DNA from: Bacillus mesophilus
GTDB lineage: Bacteria; Bacillota; Bacilli; Bacillales; SA4
Length of the DNA stretch: 64,000 bases
Direction: 5' to 3'
Assembly (NCBI RefSeq): GCF_011008845.1
Contig: NZ_JAAIWM010000009.1
Coordinates: 62,001-126,000, forward strand
Part shown: positions 34,970 to 43,726 of the stretch, one piece after another
Layout: every line of letters starts with the position of its first letter
Position numbering within the stretch: position 1 is the stretch's first letter
Notes under the pieces: model-generated
What the model was told of the DNA's origin: nothing
Seen by the model: the letters and a program-made list of their open reading frames with translations, nothing else
The model's database searches: none
Program-made: the position numbers and the translations under genes

Positions 34970-35398
34970 CTATCCTTTTTCAAATCTTCCTATCCTTTCA
35001 CGAATAAAATCAGGCACAGGCACTGAGGATTTAGTATGGGAATCATAACTTACATATACAATCTCACCTAATAAAATCAGCTCCTGATCTTCCTCACGTG
35101 TAATCTTAAAAGCCATAGTAAAGCTAGAGCGCCCCATTGATTTCATACAGCATGAAACATTTAGCCAATCACCCAAAGTAGCCGAGCTCTTATATTCTAG
35201 TGTGGACTTTACTACGACAAAATCAAATTGATTATTGGCAGTTAGCTCTTGCATATTAAGTTTGAGACCCTCTTCGAAATACTCACTTACGGCAATATCT
35301 AAATAAGTTAAATAATGTGCGTTAAACACAATTTTTTGCCCGTCTATTTCTGAGTAACGGACTTTGAGACGATGAGTAAACCGATAGTGTTCTGTCAT
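34970..35398 (-). CDS. Acyl-CoA thioesterase, 4HBT hot-dog family
   Basis: A 142-residue hot-dog fold enzyme that hydrolyses acyl-CoA. The family motif is RYSEIDGQKIVFNAHYLTYLD, where Asp is the usual catalytic acid position (here Glu-Ile-Asp), followed by a long helix. AAAAGGAG precedes the ATG. Its acyl substrate is not defined. It is followed by a 150-base non-coding tail before the terminator. An unrelated-looking plus-strand frame in that tail has no ribosome site. Confidence 0.87.
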   Translation of the reverse strand: MTEHYRFTHRLKVRYSEIDGQKIVFNAHYLTYLDIAVSEYFEEGLKLNMQELTANNQFDFVVVKSTLEYKSSATLGDWLNVSCCMKSMGRSSFTMAFKITREEDQELILLGEIVYVSYDSHTKSSVPVPDFIRERIGRFEKG

Positions 35399-35484
35399 TT
35401 ACTAGTCTCCTTTTGACGGTTTTAGATTAATTATATTATATTTTAAGAATTCTTATAATTAAAAAAGAAAACTTTCATTAATAA

Positions 35485-35526
35485 ATGGCAATCTTCGTTC
35501 CACTGCAAAGGATAAGTCTATACGTT
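35485..35526. repeat. Short dispersed repeat, copy 2
   Basis: ATCTTCGTTCCA then CTGCAAAGGATAAGTCTAT, matching the sequence at 17063-17110 after allowing a five-base gap. It lies between the thioesterase start and the terminator of the upstream dehydrogenase gene. Confidence 0.5.
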
Positions 35527-35540
35527 TTTAAAGGAAATCA

Positions 35541-35578
35541 AAAAAAAAGACTTCTTCCCACTTAAGAGAAGAAGTCCT
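35541..35578 (-). terminator. Terminator of isocitrate dehydrogenase gene
   Basis: GACTTCTTC pairs with GAAGAAGTC and a run of nine As (Ts on the minus strand) follows. Confidence 0.88.
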
Positions 35579-35587
35579 TAGTTTATA

Positions 35588-37051
35588 TTATTGACCTTGA
35601 CCTAGTGAATATCCAAGCTCTCCGTTAAATGTGTACAAGTTCTCTGTTTTGATAAAATCTAAATGAGCTTCTTGTATACGACTTAAGAGGCTTAGGATAT
35701 CGCCATTTGAAATGCTTTCTGTGCCTTCGCTTTTTTGGAAACGACAACGCCAATGGTCTGTTGTAAATGTTTCTGGGAAACCGCCCGGATATACTTTTAC
35801 ACCACGGTTTGTGATAACAGCTAACCTAAATTCAGGTCCAGCAAGTTCTTCTAGTTTTTTACCGATTTCATCTGGTGAATGTTGATTATTAAATAAGAAA
35901 ACGTCAACTCCGTCTAGCTCACGAACGATCTCTCTGTTAATTCGATCACTTGCAACTGGTGAAAGTTTAAATTCATTTTCATTGTTTGTTTCGCTATTGT
36001 TGTAAACGACTGGTTTAAATGTCGTTGGTTCTTGCCCTAATCTTTCGATAACAGCTTCGGCAAATTCCATTGTTCCAACAGACGCTCCACCTTTTGCAAT
36101 ATCCGCTGTATTCACACCATCTTCTAATGTTTTTAACCATGCATTATGAATACGTGTTGCCACGTCTGCTTGCCCAATATGAACTAACATCATGATTGCC
36201 CCATTAATAAGTCCTGATGGATTAGCAATTCCCTTACCTGCGATGTCAGGAGCACTTCCGTGGATCGCTTCAAACATTGCGACATGATCGCCGATGTTTG
36301 CTGAACCCGCTAACCCTACACTTCCTGTAATTTGAGCAGCAACATCAGAAGCAATATCTCCGTAAAGGTTAGGCATAACGATAACATCAAAGTCTTGTGG
36401 CGTGTCTGCTATTTTAGCCATACCAATATCAATGATCCAATGTTCTGTTTCAATTTCAGGGTATTCTACAGCGATCTCTTTGAATACTTTATGAAATAGA
36501 CCATCAGTTAACTTCATGATATTGTCTTTTGAGAAACAAGTTACTTTTTTACGGTTATTTTTTCTTGCGTATTCAAAGGCATAACGAATAATCTTTTCTG
36601 AGCCAGGTCTTGTAATTAACTTTAGGCACTGAACCACTTCTGGTGTTTGCTGATGTTCAATTCCAGCATATAGATCCTCTTCATTTTCACGAATAATGAC
36701 AAGATCCATGTTAGGATGTTTTGTTTTAACAAATGGAGCATAAGAAACATTAGGTCTAACGTTTGCATATAAACCTAACGTCTTACGAATCGTTACATTT
36801 AGACTCTTATATCCCCCACCTTGTGGTGTAGTGATCGGGCCTTTAAAAAATACTTTATTACTTCTAAGTGAATCCCAAGTTTCATTAGGAATCCCAGTTG
36901 TATTTCCTGATAAATACACCTTTTCACCGATTTCGATAAATTCAGGCTCAATCATAGCACCTGCATGTTCTAATATTTTTAGAGTAGCGTCCATAATTTC
37001 AGGACCAATTCCGTCTCCTCTTGCAATGGTGATCTTACGTTTCTGTGTCAT
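35588..37051 (-). CDS. Long-type NADP-dependent isocitrate dehydrogenase-like enzyme
   Basis: A beta-decarboxylating dehydrogenase of 487 residues. The start at 37051 has AAGGGA upstream; the longer frame runs into the upstream gene. The catalytic half begins ITIARGDGIGPEIM. The substrate loop is SLNVTIRKTLGLYANVRP, the metal-binding region DVIVMPNLYGDIASD, and the cofactor loop EAIHGSAPDIAGKG. A C-terminal extension (about 345-487) matches the layout of the Thermus/Rickettsia-type isocitrate dehydrogenases; the standard Bacillus enzyme is about 423 residues and lacks it. It lies 31 bases after a DUF6671 gene, probably in one operon, and has no citrate synthase neighbour, so it may be a second, specialised enzyme. 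Confidence 0.85.
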   Translation of the reverse strand: MTQKRKITIARGDGIGPEIMDATLKILEHAGAMIEPEFIEIGEKVYLSGNTTGIPNETWDSLRSNKVFFKGPITTPQGGGYKSLNVTIRKTLGLYANVRPNVSYAPFVKTKHPNMDLVIIRENEEDLYAGIEHQQTPEVVQCLKLITRPGSEKIIRYAFEYARKNNRKKVTCFSKDNIMKLTDGLFHKVFKEIAVEYPEIETEHWIIDIGMAKIADTPQDFDVIVMPNLYGDIASDVAAQITGSVGLAGSANIGDHVAMFEAIHGSAPDIAGKGIANPSGLINGAIMMLVHIGQADVATRIHNAWLKTLEDGVNTADIAKGGASVGTMEFAEAVIERLGQEPTTFKPVVYNNSETNNENEFKLSPVASDRINREIVRELDGVDVFLFNNQHSPDEIGKKLEELAGPEFRLAVITNRGVKVYPGGFPETFTTDHWRCRFQKSEGTESISNGDILSLLSRIQEAHLDFIKTENLYTFNGELGYSLGQGQ

Positions 37052-37082
37052 AATATCTTCCCTTCTGTTTTTATAAGTATTA

Positions 37083-37958
37083 TTAAGGATTACAGTTCGC
37101 ACATTGTGATGGATCCGCTTTTTCCTTACCATTTGGATATAGCTTCTCTTCGTTTTCCCCACATTTTCTACATGTGTATAACTCACTTTTCACTAATTTG
37201 GTGGGAAGCGTACACCATTCACAAGGCAAGCCTTTTCTTCTTTCCACTAATTCAAATCCTGGAAATGAGCACGTTGGACAAAGGTTATAAATTTTTTCGA
37301 TTAGATTTTGTGTGGCTTTTTCAATATTCTTCATTCTTGTTGGATTGCAAAACGCCCGCATATCTGTTTCAATCCATACATTCCCGCTTTTTGATTTTCC
37401 CAAAAGCGAATGAACTGCTGTTTCTAGATCTTGATTATTATTTATTCCTTTTATTATCTCATCTTGGTTTTTCGTTGATTCATGTAACTTAACAACTACA
37501 GCATGTTCAGGAAATCCAATAGATTCACAGAATTCAATGGCTTCTTGTACACTTGCTATTGGTTTATGATTAAAGTTTGTATCTGTTGTGGAAGATTCAC
37601 CAAAGATTTCCCAATCATTTTCCTTATCAATCAATAAAACAATTTCTGTATTTAAAGGTAAGAACGGGACATAAGGATGGGGTCCAAACGTACCCTCACT
37701 TGAGATCGCTAAAGTTCCCTTAGTTAAGAGTAGTGCTTGTTCAGCCTTAAGCTTTGCAGCATCTAACTGACTGCCGGGTCGTTCAACATCTCTTGTGAAC
37801 GTTCCAAAACAGTCTGTATTAAAGTTATTAGGTATGTAAACGGAAATGCCTAGTTCTCTTTCTAATAAAGGCATCATTACCTTTTCTTTTTGGTGCATAG
37901 TTGCCAAAATGCCAACTCGATGATGAAAAAAAGAATGGACGATTTCTTGTTTGTTCAT
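37083..37958 (-). CDS. DUF6671 family protein with C-terminal zinc ribbons
   Basis: A 291-residue cytoplasmic protein. The N-terminal two-thirds is alpha/beta (RVGILATMHQKEKVMMPLLE, GTLAISSEGTFGPHP), and the pattern fits the uncharacterised DUF6671 family. The last 60 residues hold four CxxC pairs (CPTC, CEWC, CRKC, CANC), enough for two zinc ribbons. GAGGGAG precedes the ATG. It is first in a two-gene operon with the long isocitrate dehydrogenase. A T-tailed hairpin in its upstream region (38143-38190) may attenuate it. Function is unknown. Confidence 0.8.
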   Translation of the reverse strand: MNKQEIVHSFFHHRVGILATMHQKEKVMMPLLERELGISVYIPNNFNTDCFGTFTRDVERPGSQLDAAKLKAEQALLLTKGTLAISSEGTFGPHPYVPFLPLNTEIVLLIDKENDWEIFGESSTTDTNFNHKPIASVQEAIEFCESIGFPEHAVVVKLHESTKNQDEIIKGINNNQDLETAVHSLLGKSKSGNVWIETDMRAFCNPTRMKNIEKATQNLIEKIYNLCPTCSFPGFELVERRKGLPCEWCTLPTKLVKSELYTCRKCGENEEKLYPNGKEKADPSQCANCNP

Positions 37959-38142
37959 TTTTTCTCTCCCTCACGAAATTGATCATACGCTGAAAACCAA
38001 CAATCTTACTCCAAAAAGATACTAAACTATGTACTAAATTCCCACTAAATCTAATTCGCATTCTTCTGAAATCACATGTTGTCCAACATGACGTCCAAAG
38101 TTATTTTATCTGATTCAATAAATCCATTTAACTTCTTACATG
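37959..38142. other. Leader between possible attenuator and DUF6671 gene
   Basis: This would be the 5' leader of the DUF6671-dehydrogenase operon beyond the hairpin at 38143-38190. It is A/T rich and shows no ORF with a ribosome site and no known riboswitch motif. Confidence 0.3.
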
Positions 38143-38190
38143 AAAAAAAGGTATATTGCTTAGTCTCGTCTTCGAGCTAGGTAATATACC
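38143..38190 (-). terminator. Minus-strand terminator or attenuator ahead of DUF6671 operon
   Basis: GGTATATT...CTAG-CTCG loops back on CGAG...AATATACC, then seven Ts on the minus strand. No minus-strand gene ends here: the nearest upstream minus-strand gene is more than 2 kb away. It lies 185 bases ahead of the DUF6671 start, so an attenuator in a long leader, or the end of a small RNA starting near 38200-38500, fits best. Confidence 0.65.
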
Positions 38191-38471
38191 GATTTATCCA
38201 TTCTTTATTTCTTATTAATGAGGGGGACAACCTTTTCAGGTAATCAATGTAAATTGATAAGCTGCTAAAGTCTTTCCCTAAATAAGAAATTAAAATAGTA
38301 TCTATCGAATCATTCTTTTCATTTAAAAACATACCTTGAATTCAACTTGGTGTCAACAACCAAGGACCAAGTTTTTGGTGTAAATATCGCAGACTGTATA
38401 CTGGCATTTTTTCTAACAAGTCTTCCATGATAAAATAGACTAGAGCATGATTATGCGTTTTTACTGATGGA

Positions 38472-38497
38472 TGAAACTTTCTTCCCTTTCAGTCGTA
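38472..38497 (+). promoter_or_regulatory. Sigma-W-type ECF promoter for xpaC-telA
   Basis: TGAAAC at 38472-38477 and CGTA at 38494-38497 are separated by exactly 16 bases, the Bacillus sigma-W consensus. The start would be near 38503, about 30 bases before the xpaC start codon. Induction by cell-envelope stress is inferred. Confidence 0.7.
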
Positions 38498-38533
38498 ATA
38501 TCTAATAGAAAGTTATAATAGGAGTCGATTCAT

Positions 38534-39157
38534 TTGAGAACATTTTTGAACTTCTTTCTTCGTTCCTCGTTGGCATCCGGTTCAATCGTTATCTTTTGGC
38601 TGATAAGCTTTTTCGGGTTCAGCCAACCGTTTCTTCTATCCAGTGGATTAGCGCTTGGTGGTGGTGCAGTGGTCTATTTTGGAGTAAAAGGGATAACTAC
38701 TCAGCGTTATTTACGTCAGAACAGGTTGACTCGTAAGGAATATGCCTATATTAAAAGTAACTTAGAACAAGCAGGTATAAAGATAAAACGACTGCGAAAA
38801 TCCCTATTAACCATTCGTACAGTTTCATCGATCAAACAAAACATCGAGATCTTACGTGTTGTTTCTAAAATATATTCAATTACCAAGAATGAGCCAAGAC
38901 GATTTTATTTAGTTGAACCATTCTACTATTCTCATTTAGATTCACTGCTTGAAATTAGTGAGAAATACGCCTTTCTAGCAAATCAACCAAGGAAGAATCA
39001 TGAACTAACTGAATCATTACGAGATACACAGCAAACGATGACCAATCTAGCAAAAGTCATCGATCAGGATTTATATGACATTCTTGAAAAAGATATTAGT
39101 CACTTAAAGTTCGAATTAGATGTGGCCAAGCTTAGTATTGATAAAAATAAAAAGTAA
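38534..39157 (+). CDS. xpaC: XpaC-like membrane protein
   Basis: A 207-residue protein of the family first annotated through hydrolysis of 5-bromo-4-chloroindolyl phosphate. Two membrane helices are at the N-terminus (about 12-52), then a long helical cytoplasmic part with Arg/Lys-rich stretches. The start is a TTG with GGAG nine bases upstream. It is 21 bases ahead of telA, the arrangement seen as xpaC-yaaN in Bacillus subtilis. The pair is linked to resistance to toxic anions and envelope stress. The sigma-W-type promoter fits that. Confidence 0.88.
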   Translation: MRTFLNFFLRSSLASGSIVIFWLISFFGFSQPFLLSSGLALGGGAVVYFGVKGITTQRYLRQNRLTRKEYAYIKSNLEQAGIKIKRLRKSLLTIRTVSSIKQNIEILRVVSKIYSITKNEPRRFYLVEPFYYSHLDSLLEISEKYAFLANQPRKNHELTESLRDTQQTMTNLAKVIDQDLYDILEKDISHLKFELDVAKLSIDKNKK

Positions 39158-39178
39158 GTGACGTGGAGGTTCTAATAA

Positions 39179-40315
39179 ATGAGCGTAAACAATCGACTAA
39201 ATGATTTACTTGCGACTCCGTTTGGAGAAGAGGAACTCGTGGTTCAAAACACATCAACTCTAGATCAACCTAAAAAACTAATTGATGTTTTACCAGAAGA
39301 AAATAAGCAAAAGGCCATTCAGATTGCCCAACAAATTGACCCGAAAAATCATCAATCTATTGCACTCTATGGATCACAAGCACAAACTAAATTGGTGAAC
39401 TTTTCTCATCACATGCTTGATCATGTACAGAAAAAGGATACCGGTGAGATTGGTGTAATTATTGGCGACCTTATGAAAAAACTAGAAAAAGTGAAACCTG
39501 ATGATTTAAAGCCAGCGAAAAAGAATATGCTTTCTCGTGTGTTTGGCAAAGTTTCAAATTCCGTTCAAGAAGTACTTTCACAGTATCAAAAAACGGGTGC
39601 TCAGATCGATCGAATCAGTGTGAAATTAGATCATTCTAAAAATGATTTACTTCAAGATATTACCGTACTTGAAAAACTTTATGATGAAAATAAAGACTAT
39701 TTCCATGCTTTAAATGTCTACATCGCTGCAGGAGAGTTAAAGATTGAGGAATTAGAAACAAAGACAATTCCTGAGTTAAAGAAAAAAGCAGAGGAAACAC
39801 AAGATCAAATGGCTTACCAAGAGGTAAACGATTTGATTCAATTTGCTGAACGTTTGCAAAAACGTACACATGATTTAGTGTTAAGCAGACAAATCACGAT
39901 TCAAAGTGCCCCACAAATTCGCTTAATACAAAGTGCCAACCAAGCACTAGTTGAAAAAATCCAAGCTTCCATTACAACAGCAATCCCTCTTTGGAAAAAC
40001 CAAGTGGCCATTGCCCTTACCTTACTGCGACAAAAGGATGCAGTTGAAGCACAAAAGCTAGTTTCTAAAACAACTAATGACTTATTGTTAAAAAATGCCG
40101 AAATGTTAAAGGTGAATACAGTAGAAACGGCCAAGGAAAATGAACGAGGTCTAGTAGATGTTGAAACCTTGAAAAAGGTCCAAGATCACTTATTATCTAC
40201 ATTAGAAGAAACACTGCGAATTCAGGCTGAAGGTCGTGCAAAACGTCTACAAGCGGAAAACGATCTAGCCCTAATGGAGACGGATTTACAGAAGAAGCTT
40301 GCGAGGATTGAATAA
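39179..40315 (+). CDS. telA: TelA-like toxic anion resistance protein
   Basis: A 378-residue, almost entirely helical cytoplasmic protein (TelA/YaaN/YceH family). The marker regions are [42 protein letters not shown] and [24 protein letters not shown]. Members are linked to tellurite resistance in other bacteria and to envelope stress in Bacillus. It is the second gene of the xpaC operon. GTGGAGG precedes the ATG. The biochemical role is unknown. Confidence 0.93.
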   Translation: MSVNNRLNDLLATPFGEEELVVQNTSTLDQPKKLIDVLPEENKQKAIQIAQQIDPKNHQSIALYGSQAQTKLVNFSHHMLDHVQKKDTGEIGVIIGDLMKKLEKVKPDDLKPAKKNMLSRVFGKVSNSVQEVLSQYQKTGAQIDRISVKLDHSKNDLLQDITVLEKLYDENKDYFHALNVYIAAGELKIEELETKTIPELKKKAEETQDQMAYQEVNDLIQFAERLQKRTHDLVLSRQITIQSAPQIRLIQSANQALVEKIQASITTAIPLWKNQVAIALTLLRQKDAVEAQKLVSKTTNDLLLKNAEMLKVNTVETAKENERGLVDVETLKKVQDHLLSTLEETLRIQAEGRAKRLQAENDLALMETDLQKKLARIE

Positions 40316-40338
40316 GCAAAACCAATTAACAACAATAT

Positions 40339-40373
40339 GAGCTCAATCACAATAGGGTGACTGAGCTCTTTTT
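40339..40373 (+). terminator. Terminator of xpaC-telA operon
   Basis: GAGCTCA pairs with TGAGCTC, with CAC/GTG extending it, and TTTTT follows. Confidence 0.88.
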
Positions 40374-40397
40374 GTATGCTTCCATTAAGAATAATGA

Positions 40398-40577
40398 TTA
40401 TTTAATCTCTTCTTTTCGAAACAAAAAGATAGAAATAAAACCAGAAAATATGGCTCCTCCAAGGGCAATAAAGAATTGCGTTTGACTTGAGATTTCAGGA
40501 TAATTATTTGTAAGTATTCTCAATCCGAAAAAATAGACAATAACCATAATAGGGATAATGAGTATAAGCTTTTTCAT
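40398..40577 (-). CDS. Small two-helix membrane protein
   Basis: A 59-residue ORF not usually called because of its size. AAAGGAAGTG precedes the ATG. Two membrane helices are predicted (KKLILIIPIMVIVYFFGLRI and FFIALGGAIFSGFISIFLF) with a polar loop between. The C-terminus is charged (RKEEIK). No family is recognised. It lies downstream of the CcdA-like gene with a 250-base gap, so it may have its own promoter. Confidence 0.6.
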   Translation of the reverse strand: MKKLILIIPIMVIVYFFGLRILTNNYPEISSQTQFFIALGGAIFSGFISIFLFRKEEIK

Positions 40578-40827
40578 GTGTTGGCACTTCCTTTTTCTTT
40601 AAAGCCTTCTTAATTATGTTAGTAAGTTTACCATCTATATTATACTAATAGTAGTCCCGTTTTCCTTGGATTTCTTGCATTTTAAGAAGATCCTTCTTAT
40701 CAAAACGCATTCTATTCCTTATATGAGTTTGACCAATTCCGATTCGAAAGTACGTAAAAATGGGAGTCTAATCCTCCCTTCTTCATTCAAGCATACCTTT
40801 GTTTATAAGGCTAGTCTGGAGCTAATT

Positions 40828-41553
40828 CTACCAATAGGTGATGGTATCAACTGTTCCTAAAACGATCATAATCAATCCAGCAATCCTTTGTACGTAATGC
40901 CCCACTTTTCTACCCTTCTTTTTAATTACTTTTCCACTTAAATCGAAATACCAAATGACTAGTAAGGCTAATAATAATGGTAAGCTAGTTCCAATCGCAA
41001 ATATACCTGGTAACACTACGCCATATGAAGTAGAAACTACCATTGGAATAAGCGTCACAAAAAATAAAATGAACATGGTAGGACAAAATCCTAGTGAAAA
41101 GCTAACTCCCATTAGGAAGGCACCGAGACTCCCTTTCTTACGCTCTGGAGGTTTTAAGATGTTGAAATTCCACCTTATAGTTAACCAGCCAATCATAAAA
41201 AACCCTATCAAAATGAGCATGGGTCCAATCAATTTTCTTACCCATGGAAAATATAACGTAAGTGACTGTTGGAATTCACTTCCTAATACCCACACCAACA
41301 CTCCTAGCACAGAGAATACCGTAATCTTCCCTAGAGTAAAGAAAAAGGCTTCCTTCCATGCTATTTGGTCTTGAATAGATCGATTCCCGTAGAGTGTAAT
41401 GGCTCCCAAGTTCCCCGTAAATTGACATGGTGCTAAAGCTCCTACCAAACCCAGTACAAAAGCTGCAATAAGCGGAAAACTTTCAACTTGATAAAAAACG
41501 TTTAAAAATGGCTCACTAAGCAGATGATTGATATTACTAAAAAATTCGTACAT
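40828..41553 (-). CDS. CcdA/DsbD-like membrane protein (TauE/SafE-type annotation)
   Basis: A 241-residue protein with about six helices. GALAPCQFTGNLG in helix 1 and GFCPTMFILFF in helix 4 each keep a Cys-Pro-type motif like the paired cysteines of CcdA/DsbD, which carry electrons across the membrane. A Lys/Arg-rich loop (KPPERKKGS) separates the two halves. AGGAGAG precedes the ATG. Close relatives are often linked to copper or cytochrome assembly. It is downstream of a sirohaem-type protein and YdhK, beyond a terminator. Transport of sulfite is a possible alternative reading. Confidence 0.8.
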   Translation of the reverse strand: MYEFFSNINHLLSEPFLNVFYQVESFPLIAAFVLGLVGALAPCQFTGNLGAITLYGNRSIQDQIAWKEAFFFTLGKITVFSVLGVLVWVLGSEFQQSLTLYFPWVRKLIGPMLILIGFFMIGWLTIRWNFNILKPPERKKGSLGAFLMGVSFSLGFCPTMFILFFVTLIPMVVSTSYGVVLPGIFAIGTSLPLLLALLVIWYFDLSGKVIKKKGRKVGHYVQRIAGLIMIVLGTVDTITYW

Positions 41554-41605
41554 CCTTAAGCTCTCCTATTCATCATCCTCTATAAGATCTATCTATACTG
41601 ATAAA

Positions 41606-41647
41606 CAAAAATGGACGCAGAACATAATCTATCTGACGTCCATTTTT
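41606..41647 (-). terminator. Terminator of sirohaem protein gene
   Basis: AAAAATGGACG pairs with CGTCCATTTTT around a long loop, just past the stop codon. Confidence 0.75.
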
Positions 41648-41649
41648 AT

Positions 41650-42276
41650 TTATACAACTTGACTGTAAATTTGATCGAAACCATACCGTTCTACAAACTT
41701 TGCAAATGGCTCTCTCTTTTTTCCATGTTCTTGGTATAGTTCAATAATTCTATCAACGGTTTCATATAACTGTTCTGGTGTTAATTGTTCCTTAAATAAT
41801 GTCCCGACTTTAGCATTTGTCCCTTTTGCTCTTCCACCAATATAGAGATCATAGCCATCTTTCATTTTCATTACACCAATATCATTGACTAAAGGTTCAC
41901 CGCATCCTACAGAACATCCTGTATAGGCAGGACGAAGGGTGAAGGGCACTGCTCTTCCAGCTAGTAAACTATTTAACTCCATAGCTACCGGCATTCCCTC
42001 TTCTTCAGCACCCTTACAGAAATTGCAGGTTCTTAGACTTTTAATATAATTCCCAACAGGATAACAAGAAAGTCCAACATCATTAAATCTTTTCTTCACA
42101 TCATCAAGTTGGCTTTCAGGAACCTCTACGTATAGCTGTTGAAAGGTTGTGATTTCTAGCTCTTCACCATCTTCTAAAAACTCAGCTATTGTTACAAGTT
42201 GCTTGGAATTAAGTTTAGCACCAAAGGAGATTCCACCATTTACTGCTACCTTTATTTTTGTTTCAATGTCTGACAT
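41650..42276 (-). CDS. Small nitrite/sulfite reductase-domain protein
   Basis: A 208-residue protein. The start at 42276 has GGAGAGGTG upstream. It has one ferredoxin-like half-domain (about 8-70, FGAKLNSKQLVTIAEFLED) and one sirohaem/4Fe-4S half-domain with the Cys set CNFC and CSVGC, as in NirB and CysI. Full-length reductases are two to four times longer, so it is a mini version. No electron-donor domain is attached. It is 58 bases after ydhK and probably shares its transcript. The substrate is unknown. Confidence 0.82.
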   Translation of the reverse strand: MSDIETKIKVAVNGGISFGAKLNSKQLVTIAEFLEDGEELEITTFQQLYVEVPESQLDDVKKRFNDVGLSCYPVGNYIKSLRTCNFCKGAEEEGMPVAMELNSLLAGRAVPFTLRPAYTGCSVGCGEPLVNDIGVMKMKDGYDLYIGGRAKGTNAKVGTLFKEQLTPEQLYETVDRIIELYQEHGKKREPFAKFVERYGFDQIYSQVV

Positions 42277-42334
42277 AAAGCACCTCTCCATAATTGCTAT
42301 CTTAATTTATATGATAACACATTTTAGGAAGCTA

Positions 42335-42925
42335 TTATTTAGTAGGAGAAAGCTCACTTTCCGTTACCCATTTATGATTTTTAATCTCTTCTCCTCCAGT
42401 AGTTGAAGTAAAGTCAATCATATATACAGTGGTTTGTTCAGCGGAATCTATTGTTACGGTTGCACCTTCCATTCCCTCCATATGGTCTGCGTTCGTCTTC
42501 ACTTCTGAACCTGCTTCAAATGGCTGTTCTCCGGCATCAAGGATTTCCTCATGGATAATCCACTTATGGTTCTCGACCCTCTCTCCACCATTGGTAGGCT
42601 CATAGGAGATAATGTAGGCTGTTGTTTCATAAGCTCCAACAATTTTTGCTTCGGCTCCCTCCATACCTTCCATGTGAGCATGTTTAATGAATGCTGTGCT
42701 TCCAACGGGATAGGTTGGATTTTCAGAAACTTTTATGCCTTCCGGTACTTCACCAGAACTTGAGTGGTCCATTGCTGAATGGTCCATTCCAGAATGATCC
42801 ATTCCTGAGTGGTCCTTTTCACCTGTTTGTTCTTTTGAAGTCGTTCCTTCTTCTCCAATTGCACACGCGGAAAGTGTAAATGCAGAAATGATGGCAACTA
42901 TAATCATAATTATTCTAATTTTCAT
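42335..42925 (-). CDS. ydhK: YdhK-like lipoprotein (DUF1541), Met/His-rich
   Basis: A 196-residue exported lipoprotein. The ATG at 42925 has GAGGTG six bases upstream. The lipobox is LSAC (Cys21). Next comes a His/Met/Asp repeat (DHSGMDHSGMDHSAMDHS), typical of copper or silver binding. Two DUF1541 repeats follow; each has the pattern HMEGMEGA...HKW (about 75-130 and 140-190). YdhK of Bacillus subtilis has the same layout. It is downstream of a two-component system with 120 bases between, so that system is the obvious regulator. Metal binding is inferred. Confidence 0.9.
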   Translation of the reverse strand: MKIRIIMIIVAIISAFTLSACAIGEEGTTSKEQTGEKDHSGMDHSGMDHSAMDHSSSGEVPEGIKVSENPTYPVGSTAFIKHAHMEGMEGAEAKIVGAYETTAYIISYEPTNGGERVENHKWIIHEEILDAGEQPFEAGSEVKTNADHMEGMEGATVTIDSAEQTTVYMIDFTSTTGGEEIKNHKWVTESELSPTK

Positions 42926-42949
42926 CTTCTTCACCTCTATAATTTTTAA

Positions 42950-42976
42950 TAGTAAATAGTTTTACCTACTAGTAAA
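42950..42976. promoter_or_regulatory. Direct TAGTAAA repeats upstream of ydhK
   Basis: TAGTAAA occurs at 42950-42956 and 42970-42976, 20 bases apart. TTTTAC-N6-GTAAAA also forms an inverted repeat here. Placement between the response regulator gene and ydhK makes a regulator site possible. Confidence 0.35.
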
Positions 42977-43045
42977 AGATAAAACAGAATTGTGCAGAAT
43001 TTATGGAGAAGTCATCACCATGAACGTAATTTTTAAAAAAGATTA

Positions 43046-43726
43046 TTATTTTTCATGTGACACCCATTTGTATCCGACACCCCATACAGTTTGTATATGT
43101 TGTTCAACTGGGAATCCAGCTTTACGTAACTTATCTCGAAGATTCTTCATATGCGAGTCAATGGTTCTGCCTTCTGTGTCTGTATCATACCCCCACAGAT
43201 TTTCGATTAATTTCTCACGGGAAAAAACACGATTTACATTTCTAAGAAATAATCCAATCAATTCAAACTCTTTTGGTGTAAAAGGTATTGAAGAGCTATG
43301 ATAGGTTACTTGCATGAGATCCTCACTCCATACCAAGCCTTTAAATTCTGTTGTATTTGCACCTTTCACTCTTCTTAAAACAGCCTCCACTCTTGCTATA
43401 AGCTCCTCTTTGTCAAAAGGTTTCGTTACATAATCGTCAGCTCCTAGCTGTAAGCCTTTTACAATATCCTGTTTATGATCACGTGCGGTTAGCATAATAA
43501 TAGGAACTGAAGAGAACTCCCTAATATTTCTACATGTTTCCCATCCATCCATATCTGGCATCATTACATCTAAAAGTACAACATCAATATCATCTCTACT
43601 CTCTATTATGCGAAGAGCCTCTTTTGCTGATAAAGCCGTTACACACTCAAAATGATGGGGAGATAATTGTAACGAAAGTAGATGAAGCATCCTTTCCTCA
43701 TCATCAACGATTAACGCTTTTCTCAT
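43046..43726 (-). CDS. OmpR-family response regulator
   Basis: A 226-residue regulator. Its ATG overlaps the kinase stop by four bases (ATGA). The receiver domain has the acidic pair DDEE, the phospho-acceptor Asp in VLLDVMMPDMDG, Thr in IIMLTARD and Lys in VTKPFD. The winged-helix domain ends TVWGVGYKW with DSHMKNLRDKL in the recognition helix. It is transcribed with the kinase gene and points toward ydhK. The signal is not known; metal or envelope stress fits the neighbours. Confidence 0.94.
   Translation of the reverse strand: MRKALIVDDEERMLHLLSLQLSPHHFECVTALSAKEALRIIESRDDIDVVLLDVMMPDMDGWETCRNIREFSSVPIIMLTARDHKQDIVKGLQLGADDYVTKPFDKEELIARVEAVLRRVKGANTTEFKGLVWSEDLMQVTYHSSSIPFTPKEFELIGLFLRNVNRVFSREKLIENLWGYDTDTEGRTIDSHMKNLRDKLRKAGFPVEQHIQTVWGVGYKWVSHEK

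Noticed and set aside
34732..35007. Plus-strand 91-codon frame between the 81-residue protein gene and the thioesterase gene
   Set aside because: It runs through a terminator hairpin and into the end of the thioesterase gene, with no ribosome site or family match.
38143..38530. T-box or known riboswitch ahead of the DUF6671 operon
   Set aside because: No AGGGTGG-type T-box sequence and no aptamer signature that I recognise; only the terminator-like hairpin can be supported.
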